Virus record (IMG/VR): IMGVR_UViG_3300020192_000046
Span: 1-34,343 of that record
Origin: a virus
Reading direction: 5' to 3' (one strand)
Length of the DNA: 34,343 nt
In this document: positions 29,394 to 34,343 of the stretch, piece by piece
How positions within the stretch are numbered: position 1 is the stretch's first letter
Layout: every line of letters begins with the position of its first letter
The notes under the pieces: model-generated
Told to the model about the DNA's origin: nothing
Database searches by the model: none
What the model saw: only the letters and a program-made list of their open reading frames with translations
Made by a program: the position numbers and the translations under genes

Positions 29394-30975
29394 GCGAGGT
29401 TATTGGGATATGTATTTAATAGAGAAGATGCTCTCTGGGCCGGAATTCGAGGAGTATATTTCTTATCCTTCATCCACTGGTGGGCATGCGATTATAGTTG
29501 TTCCGGGGAGACATAATGTTGAATTTGCAGATCAAATAAATACATATATAAATCGTCTCGCTGGTGTTCTCCTAATCATAGCCGGAGATGAAGAGGCCTC
29601 ATTTCCCTTAGAAAGGCTCCAACACCCCAATATGAAACTTTGGATGATGACTCCACATCAGGATAAAAAGTATATGAACGTGGACCACTTTATAGGTGAA
29701 GGCCCAACACCGCATTGTGAAAAGATCTCAAAAGAGGCACCAAGTAAAACTCAAAGATGGTTTTTTGCAGGTCAAAATACCCATAAAAGACGAGGTGAAT
29801 GTATCCGAGCCTTAAGAAAAGTACCGAATGGAAAATTAATAGAAACCCTGGGGTTTACACAGGGTATCCCTCCTGAGGAATATATAAACGAACTTTATAA
29901 AAGCGTAGTAATACCGTGTCCATCCGGGCCAGCCACTCCCGATACATTCAGGTTTTACGAAGCTTTGGAAGCCGGGTGTATTCCAATTGCCGATGCGATC
30001 TCCTCTAGAAGCTCTGAGAAAGGTTATTGGCATACACTATTCGGAGAGGATCTACCTTTCCCAGTGTTAGAGGATTGGAGTAAAGTAGAGGATTATATAA
30101 ACTTTTTTAACGATACTTACCCTAATAGGTCAAACAAAGTATTTGCTTGGTGGCAGATGTATAAGAGGAATTTATACCACAGTTTACTAGAAGATTATCA
30201 TTTCGTTACTGGTAACAAAATGAACAATAGTGGCCTTACAGCGATTATTCCAACTTCCCCGGGATATACAAATCCAAGTACTGCGATGATAGAAGAAACT
30301 ATCGCCACTATCAGACATCATCACCCAGATATAGAAATAATAATTACATTCGATGGGGTCAGGAAGGAACAAGAAACTCGAAGGCCAAATTACGAAGAAT
30401 ATATAAGGAAAATGCTATGGAAATGTAACCATGTATATAAAAACATAGTGCCTATTGTATTCGAAGACCACACCCATCAGGTGGGAATGATGCGTGAAGC
30501 CATGAAGTACGTCAGAACCGACAAAATACTATATATGGAACATGATGCACCTTTAACTCCCGATTTACCTATTGAATGGGGAGGGATATTCAAGATGATA
30601 GATTCAAGGCTTGCAGATGTCATGCGATTTCACTTTGAATCCTTTATTCCCCAGCCTCACGAATACCTCATGATAGACAAAACTCCAGTGGAGAATTACG
30701 GAGTGAAAGCTGTAAGAACTTGGCAGTGGTCTCAGAGGCCCCATGTTGCCTCTTCGGAATTTTACAATAGAATTTTAAGAGACCATTTTACAGCCGAGGC
30801 AAAAACGTTTATAGAGGATAAGATGTATAGTGTAGTAACGACATCATTTGCCAGACAGCAAATACACGGATGGAATATGTTTAAAGTGTGGCTCTATCAT
30901 CCGGATGGAAATATAAAGCGAAGCTACCATACCGATGGGCGAGGTTCTGAAGAAAAATATTCAATGACTTTTTAA
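29347..30975 (+). CDS. Bifunctional glycosyltransferase: exostosin-like (GT47) plus GT-A domain
   Basis: The 542-residue product looks like two fused enzymes. Residues 1-290 are GT-B, exostosin-like: RWFFAGQNTHKRRGECIRAL near 137, then CPSGPATPDTFRFYEALEAG near 194-213 with the donor-binding Glu. Residues 295-542 are a GT-A, GT2-like domain: LTAIIPTSPGYTNPS, EIIITFDGVRKEQ, and YMEHDAPL near 395-402 in place of the usual DxD, then a long C-terminal part with FARQQIHGWNMF. It could add two sugars in sequence to one acceptor. The start overlaps the previous gene. Confidence 0.82.
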   Translation: MKIPVKFLNFNPSSPERGYWDMYLIEKMLSGPEFEEYISYPSSTGGHAIIVVPGRHNVEFADQINTYINRLAGVLLIIAGDEEASFPLERLQHPNMKLWMMTPHQDKKYMNVDHFIGEGPTPHCEKISKEAPSKTQRWFFAGQNTHKRRGECIRALRKVPNGKLIETLGFTQGIPPEEYINELYKSVVIPCPSGPATPDTFRFYEALEAGCIPIADAISSRSSEKGYWHTLFGEDLPFPVLEDWSKVEDYINFFNDTYPNRSNKVFAWWQMYKRNLYHSLLEDYHFVTGNKMNNSGLTAIIPTSPGYTNPSTAMIEETIATIRHHHPDIEIIITFDGVRKEQETRRPNYEEYIRKMLWKCNHVYKNIVPIVFEDHTHQVGMMREAMKYVRTDKILYMEHDAPLTPDLPIEWGGIFKMIDSRLADVMRFHFESFIPQPHEYLMIDKTPVENYGVKAVRTWQWSQRPHVASSEFYNRILRDHFTAEAKTFIEDKMYSVVTTSFARQQIHGWNMFKVWLYHPDGNIKRSYHTDGRGSEEKYSMTF

Positions 30976-30986
30976 TATAAAAAACA

Positions 30987-32057
30987 ATGAAAATAGGGCT
31001 CCTAGCATACTCGACAAATACAGGTTTGGGATATCAAACATTAGAGTTTTACGAGCATATGAGGCCCGACAAAGTCCTTCTAGTTGATTTAAAGCAATTA
31101 AACGGTGTTGAAACTCACCACGAGCGATATTTCCAACCCTATGTCTTCGAAGCCTCAAAATATGAATTACTATCAAATGAGGCCTGCGAGTGGCTTGTAG
31201 ATGGTATGGACGTTGTCTTTGTTTGTGAAACACCTCTTAATTATCATTTATATGAATATGCTCGTAAAAAGGGCGTCAAAACCGTTCAGCAATATAATTA
31301 TGAATTTCTAGATTATTTTAGAAAGACTGCTCTACCCGTTCCTGATGTTTTAGCTTCTCCTTCGATGTGGGGAATAGAAAGAGTAAAGGCGATGAATTTA
31401 GCAAAAGTAGATCATTGGCCAGTTCCTGTCGACACAACAATTATTTCATTCCGGGAAAGATCCGAGGTCAAAACCTTAGTTCATATTATTGGAAGACCTG
31501 CGGCTCAAGATAGAAATGGAACACTTACTTTTCTAAAAATGGCTGAAAAGCTTGGTGACGGGTATAATTTCAAAGTTTTTTTACAACAGCCAAATGAACA
31601 GCGAGCTGTAGAGCATTTTAAGCCTGTTCAAAAAGAGTTACTGGCGGTACAATACAGACTATGGGGTAGGTTCGAAATAATAGAGGATACGCTCGATAAA
31701 AAGGATATGTATAAATGGGGTGATATTTTAGTACTTCCCAGACGGTATGGAGGGCTTTGTTTACCTATGTGGGAGGCTTTAAGTGCCGGAATGCCGGTTA
31801 TAATGCCAAATATATCTCCAAACAACTATATACTTCCTCAGATGTGGTTAGTTGAAGCTTCTATAAAGGGAAGTTTCCAAGCTCACACTAATATTCCTAT
31901 TTATGATGTTGATGTAGATGATCTAGTTGCCAAAATTGAGAAGTTAAAGGGCGGTTTTAAGGACATGAGCAAATATGCCCGGAGAATAGCAGAGGGGATG
32001 AGCTGGGAGGCCCAGAAGCCGATTTATGAGGATAAACTTAAAAGACTATGCGAGTAA
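30987..32057 (+). CDS. Glycosyltransferase, GT4-like (GT-B fold)
   Basis: The 356-residue product begins MKIGLLAYSTNTGLGYQTL. It has an acceptor half with VKTVQQYNYEFLDYF and the donor half with LVHIIGRPAAQDRNG at about 164-178, then WGDILVLPRRYGGLCLPMWEALSAG at about 242-266, which holds the E-x7-E-like donor motif of GT4 enzymes, here split as ILVLPRRYGGLCLPMW and EALSAGMPVI. It probably uses an activated hexose. It follows a TATAAAAAAC leader and overlaps the next glycosyltransferase by 10 bp, so the two are likely coupled. Confidence 0.85.
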   Translation: MKIGLLAYSTNTGLGYQTLEFYEHMRPDKVLLVDLKQLNGVETHHERYFQPYVFEASKYELLSNEACEWLVDGMDVVFVCETPLNYHLYEYARKKGVKTVQQYNYEFLDYFRKTALPVPDVLASPSMWGIERVKAMNLAKVDHWPVPVDTTIISFRERSEVKTLVHIIGRPAAQDRNGTLTFLKMAEKLGDGYNFKVFLQQPNEQRAVEHFKPVQKELLAVQYRLWGRFEIIEDTLDKKDMYKWGDILVLPRRYGGLCLPMWEALSAGMPVIMPNISPNNYILPQMWLVEASIKGSFQAHTNIPIYDVDVDDLVAKIEKLKGGFKDMSKYARRIAEGMSWEAQKPIYEDKLKRLCE

Positions 32058-32956
32058 TTCTATATACTAAAACTTTAAGGAAAGTCAGTGGTCTTCAAAC
32101 TTGGGAGAAGAACTTCTGTAAAGCCATGCATAAGTACTTCGATATTACTTTTATTTACCAAGACGGGGATAATAAAGAATTCCTGCAGGAAATAGGGAAA
32201 TATGTAAAATTTATTCAAGATACCGGGAGCGTGCAAGAAGCAGATGTCTGCATTTACTCCTCCTTACAGCATGGGATTTTAAATAATATACAAGCGAGTA
32301 AGTACGTACAAGTACTCCATACCGATTTGAAGGCGTGGAATTTCGAGCTTAAACGTGACCCTAGGGTGTCATTATATGTGGCAGTGGGGGAGGGCGTTGC
32401 ACAGTCATTAAAACTCAATGAAGGCCTCGAAGCTGTCGTTATCCCCAATATGCTATCAGAGCCTGTTGTAAAGCCTGTACTACATTTAATGACTGCTTCT
32501 AGACTAGCAATGGGTAAGGGATTCGATCGGACTATAAAGTTGGCTCGGATGTTCCAACAAGCTAATAAAGAATTTGTATGGGAAATATATGGAAGCGGAG
32601 CTCCTAGTTATATAGAGAATCTAAAATATGCATTAAACGGGATCCCGGAAGTAGTTTTAATGGGGGCCAGAACCAATATACAAAGTTACATGGCGGTGGC
32701 TGATTACGTTGTACAGCTAAGTGATAACGAGGGCTTTTGTTACTCAATGTTCGAGGCTTTACAAGTTGGCACTCCGGTAATCGTAACTGATTGGGAAGGT
32801 GTGCGGACAACTGTTAGAGATGGGGTAAACGGTTACGTTCTAGATATGGGCCTAGAAAATGTAGACATAGAGAGGATATTTCACAAAGTGCCGGAAAATG
32901 TTACACTAAAAGAAGTAAAAGTTGATAACTTATGGTTACAGTTGCTTGATAATTAA
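32048..32956 (+). CDS. Glycosyltransferase, GT4 family
   Basis: The 302-residue product has an N-terminal acceptor domain (LYTKTLRKVSGLQTWEKNF, YVQVLHTDLKAW) and a C-terminal GT4 core. Donor-binding segments are MTASRLAMGKGFDRTI near 148 and LSDNEGFCYSMFEALQVGTPVI near 223-244, the classic EGF-x5-EA pattern. It is the last of four glycosyltransferase genes in the run. Its stop lies directly before the structured RNA at 32957, so the RNA may be part of the same transcript. Confidence 0.87.
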   Translation: MRVILYTKTLRKVSGLQTWEKNFCKAMHKYFDITFIYQDGDNKEFLQEIGKYVKFIQDTGSVQEADVCIYSSLQHGILNNIQASKYVQVLHTDLKAWNFELKRDPRVSLYVAVGEGVAQSLKLNEGLEAVVIPNMLSEPVVKPVLHLMTASRLAMGKGFDRTIKLARMFQQANKEFVWEIYGSGAPSYIENLKYALNGIPEVVLMGARTNIQSYMAVADYVVQLSDNEGFCYSMFEALQVGTPVIVTDWEGVRTTVRDGVNGYVLDMGLENVDIERIFHKVPENVTLKEVKVDNLWLQLLDN

Positions 32957-33145
32957 TAGTTATGTAGATAGGACAGTGAACCATACAATCTGGGGACTGA
33001 CGGCCGTATAAAGGAGCTTTAAAACTCCCGCTCAAAAAGAGTGGTTAACTCTAAGTTAATCAGGTTGTTGTAGGCAGACAACCGGCTGTCCCAAAAGGGA
33101 ACCAGACCAATAACCTGTGAGTCAAACCTCACTACTACATAACTA
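32957..33145 (+). ncRNA. Large structured RNA, unknown class (candidate)
   Basis: TAGTTATGTAG (32957-32967) pairs perfectly with CTACATAACTA (33135-33145), closing a 189-nt domain. Inside, GGACAG (32971-32976) pairs with CTGTCC (33086-33091). It encloses hairpins GGAG/CTCC (33013-33028), AGAGT/ACTCT (33038-33052) and GGTTGT/ACAACC (33063-33083). Outside it lies hairpin GTGAG/CTCAC (33117-33132). Alternatives exist: TCCC/GGGA (33089-33100) competes with the GGACAG helix, and CAGGTT (33061-33066) can pair with AACCTG (33112-33117). There is no protein frame of note and no poly-U terminator. It matches no riboswitch, tmRNA, RNase P, group I or retron RNA that I recognise. Confidence 0.7.
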
Positions 33146-33182
33146 CTAGTTCTTAAGCTAATTTATTTTTTATTTTATTAAC

Positions 33183-33521
33183 ATGAAGACAGTAAAAATA
33201 GTGAAATCCTATAAGGATATGCAGTTAGACAGACAGGTAGAGCCTGGCGAGATTTTAGAAGTAGATAACAAGAGAGGCGAACAGTTAGTGAATGCTACTG
33301 TAGGGGAGATTATAGGTTCAACTCCAGATATAGATACAAAAGCACCTTTAAAGACAGAGGAAAAGGTGGAAAATCCTGAAAGCCTAGAGAATACAGCCCC
33401 AGTGCCTGCAACTTCTCCAGAACCTAAGGAAATAGAGGGAACACCAGTTGAAAATGCCCCAGTTAAAGAGACTAAAAAAGAGGCTAAACCAAGAAGACAA
33501 AGGAGATCCAAGGTTAATTAA
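33183..33521 (+). CDS. Hypothetical protein with disordered tail
   Basis: The 112-residue product has a folded N-terminal part of about 45 residues (VKIVKSYKDMQLDRQVEPGE, ILEVDNKRGEQLVNATVGE), then a Pro/Glu/Thr-rich disordered region and a basic end (KPRRQRRSKVN). No family is named. It follows the structured RNA with a leader TTTATTTTTTATTTTATTAAC. The basic tail could bind nucleic acid or the RNA upstream; this is inference only. Confidence 0.55.
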   Translation: MKTVKIVKSYKDMQLDRQVEPGEILEVDNKRGEQLVNATVGEIIGSTPDIDTKAPLKTEEKVENPESLENTAPVPATSPEPKEIEGTPVENAPVKETKKEAKPRRQRRSKVN

Positions 33522-33522
33522 C

Positions 33523-33551
33523 TTGACTTAGGTGGTACAAAAAGGTAACAT
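33523..33551 (+). promoter_or_regulatory. Promoter with diverged operator (P4)
   Basis: TTGACT (33523-33528), a 17-bp spacer and TAACAT (33546-33551). The operator-like sequence GGTAC-AAAAAG-GTAAC at 33534-33549 keeps the position and spacer of the GTAAC-N6-GTTAC sites but has diverged halves. The gene at 33578 starts 26 bp downstream of the -10 box. Confidence 0.55.
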
Positions 33552-33577
33552 TAACTATAATTTATTACAGCTATTTT

Positions 33578-33745
33578 ATGTTAAGAAAGCTTTTGTGTGC
33601 CATCGGTCTTCACAAATGGGGAAAAGAAGAAGTTATCGATTACCCAGATGGTTGGAAGTATCAAAAAGAGGATTACTACTGGAATTATTGCCAGCAAGAA
33701 TGCGTTTGTTGTCAGCATGTTAAATATTATCAAGAACTAAAATGA
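33578..33745 (+). CDS. Small Cys-rich hypothetical protein
   Basis: A 55-residue frame, MLRKLLCAIGLHKWGKEE and onward, ends YCQQECVCCQHVKYYQELK. The C-x4-C-x-C-C-x-H cluster suggests a small metal site. Its ATG lies 26 bp after promoter P4 and its TGA overlaps the next ATG in ATGA, the coupling pattern seen across this genome. An alternative frame at 33532-33723 overlaps it but has no proper ending in the operon, so this frame is preferred. Confidence 0.7.
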   Translation: MLRKLLCAIGLHKWGKEEVIDYPDGWKYQKEDYYWNYCQQECVCCQHVKYYQELK

Positions 33746-34149
33746 CAGAATATAGACCTTCAAAAGTAAAGTTTACAATCTCAATGTTTATAGGCTTGAT
33801 GATGTTATGCCCAACCTTCGGATTATGGATCTTCGTTATGATGCTTCAAATTTGGAATTTCTTCAGTCGATCCTTAATAGTTGAGGAAAATCAAATCGTA
33901 TTACGAAACGGAATCATAAATATTAAAAGACAAGAATTGCCGTATAATAGAATAAATGCGGTGGAGGTAGATCAAGGCTTAATCGGAAGAGGCTTATATT
34001 ATGGGACTCTTAGAATACATGTTGGGAATGATATAACGTCAATCCAATTTAAGGATATAGATAATCCTTACGATATCAAAAGAGTTTTAAATGAAAAAAT
34101 GGCTCGCCCTGTTGAAGTAATAGTAAAAGGACAGTCTAGCGGTGCGTAA
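33742..34149 (+). CDS. bPH2-domain membrane protein
   Basis: The 135-residue product has two adjacent hydrophobic segments near residues 10-42 (FTISMFIGLMMLCPTFGLW, IFVMMLQIWNFF) followed by a bacterial PH domain of the bPH2/YdbS type: LIVEENQIVLRNGIINIKR, LPYNRINAVEVDQGLIGRG and LYYGTLRIHVGN. Such proteins usually sit on the inner face of the membrane. Phage copies are uncommon and may modify the host envelope or exclude other phages. It is coupled to the small Cys-rich gene upstream. Confidence 0.75.
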   Translation: MTEYRPSKVKFTISMFIGLMMLCPTFGLWIFVMMLQIWNFFSRSLIVEENQIVLRNGIINIKRQELPYNRINAVEVDQGLIGRGLYYGTLRIHVGNDITSIQFKDIDNPYDIKRVLNEKMARPVEVIVKGQSSGA

Positions 34150-34175
34150 CAAAAAGCACTGAATTTCATTTTTAT

Positions 34176-34192
34176 AAAACCCCGGGTTTTTT
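34176..34192 (+). terminator. Weak terminator-like palindrome
   Basis: AAAACC (34176-34181) and GGTTTT (34185-34190) flank a CCG loop and are followed by two more T. It lies in the gap after the bPH2 gene. The stem is short and partly A-U, so termination would be weak. The rest of the gap to 34248 shows no gene. Confidence 0.4.
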
Positions 34193-34248
34193 GGAGCTAA
34201 ACCTTTATCTGTCCTCATCTCAATTTTAACTTTTTAAGTAACATTTTT

Positions 34249-34343
34249 ATGGAAATAAAGGAAGTTCCAATTAGCGAACTAAAGTTCGCCGAATATAATC
34301 CAAGAATAATCACCCGGGACGAATTTTCCGGTCTGAAGAATAG
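34249..34343 (+). CDS. ParB-like protein, N-terminal end (partial at window edge)
   Basis: The frame starts at ATG 34249 and runs off the window after 31 codons. It reads MEIKEVPISELKFAEYNPR and then TRDEFSGLKN, the start of the ParB/Srx-like domain found at the N-terminus of many phage ParB-DNA methyltransferase fusions. The first base block of the window encodes the C-terminal end of such a methyltransferase, so the two probably belong to one gene. The function is DNA methylation, perhaps to resist host restriction. Confidence 0.75.
   Translation, partial: MEIKEVPISELKFAEYNPRIITRDEFSGLKN

Noticed and set aside
32957-33145. Retron msr-msd RNA
   Set aside because: The 11-bp end pairing looks like a1/a2, but there is no branching AGC near the first stem, no single long msd hairpin, and no reverse transcriptase gene in the window.
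32957-33145. Group I intron or tmRNA
   Set aside because: The conserved cores of these RNAs are not visible, no gene is interrupted here, and no tag frame or CCA end is present.
33532-33723. A 63-codon frame starting before the Cys-rich gene
   Set aside because: It overlaps promoter P4 and the 33578-33745 frame. The latter has the ATGA coupling to the next gene and an ordered Cys cluster.
1-34343. Alternative genetic code with TGA recoded
   Set aside because: Several genes end cleanly at TGA with the next gene starting at once (for example 6572, 24668, 33743), and glycines and tryptophans are coded normally.
1-34343. Temperate lifestyle
   Set aside because: A repressor candidate is present but no integrase, excisionase, attachment site or partition system is seen. 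The ParB-like start fits the methyltransferase fusion better than a partition protein.

Overview
The window is most of a tailed double-stranded DNA phage genome of the siphovirus type. All genes read from the + strand and are tightly packed, often with TAATG or ATGA overlaps. The standard bacterial code fits: TGA, TAA and TAG are all used as stops and TGG reads as Trp. Almost no gene has a Shine-Dalgarno sequence. Many starts instead follow an A/U-rich leader such as TTTATTTGTTAAA. Promoters are sigma70-like (TTGAC, 17 bp, TACANT). A host that does not rely on Shine-Dalgarno initiation is therefore likely (Bacteroidota or a Patescibacteria/CPR-like lineage). The SPP1/A118-like head and tail proteins and the GH25 lysin resemble phages of Gram-positive hosts. 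The host cannot be fixed from sequence alone.

Layout. 1-140 is the C-terminal end of a DNA methyltransferase, and 34249-34343 is the N-terminal end of a ParB-like protein. They are plausibly the two ends of one ParB-methyltransferase gene, which would make the genome circular or circularly permuted with about 1 kb missing. 71-8116 holds packaging and head genes: small and large terminase, SPP1-like portal, Mu F-like head protein, scaffold, major capsid, connectors, tail completion and tail tube. 8188-18604 holds tail genes: tail assembly chaperones with a -1 frameshift, tape measure, a baseplate hub that looks split in two by two fibre genes, and a collar-domain receptor-binding protein. 18691-21237 is the lysis region, with membrane and coiled-coil proteins, a GH25 endolysin with a hydrophobic C-terminal tail, and a holin-like protein. 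A strong terminator at about 21468-21492 ends this block.

21517-27326 is the early/replication region. It contains a DUF6291-like replication protein carrying helically phased 10-bp repeats, an HNH-like protein, an ERF single-strand annealing protein, an XRE-type regulator, a tRNA with anticodon CAT, an HExxH protein and many small unknown genes. 27328-32956 is a glycan cassette of four glycosyltransferase genes (one a two-domain fusion) and a FkbM methyltransferase, probably modifying the virion or the host surface. 32957-34343 holds a structured RNA candidate of about 190 nt, a few small genes, a bPH2 membrane protein and the ParB-like start.

The most notable signals are: (1) a 16-bp operator, GTAAC-N6-GTTAC, overlapping the -10 box of five early promoters, one of them directly in front of the XRE gene, which suggests a self-regulating repressor and its regulon; (2) the RNA at 32957-33145, closed by a perfect 11-bp stem; (3) a second structured intergenic RNA at 28306-28390; (4) the split hub gene; and (5) the phased iterons inside the replication gene. 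No integrase was seen, so lysogeny is not supported.
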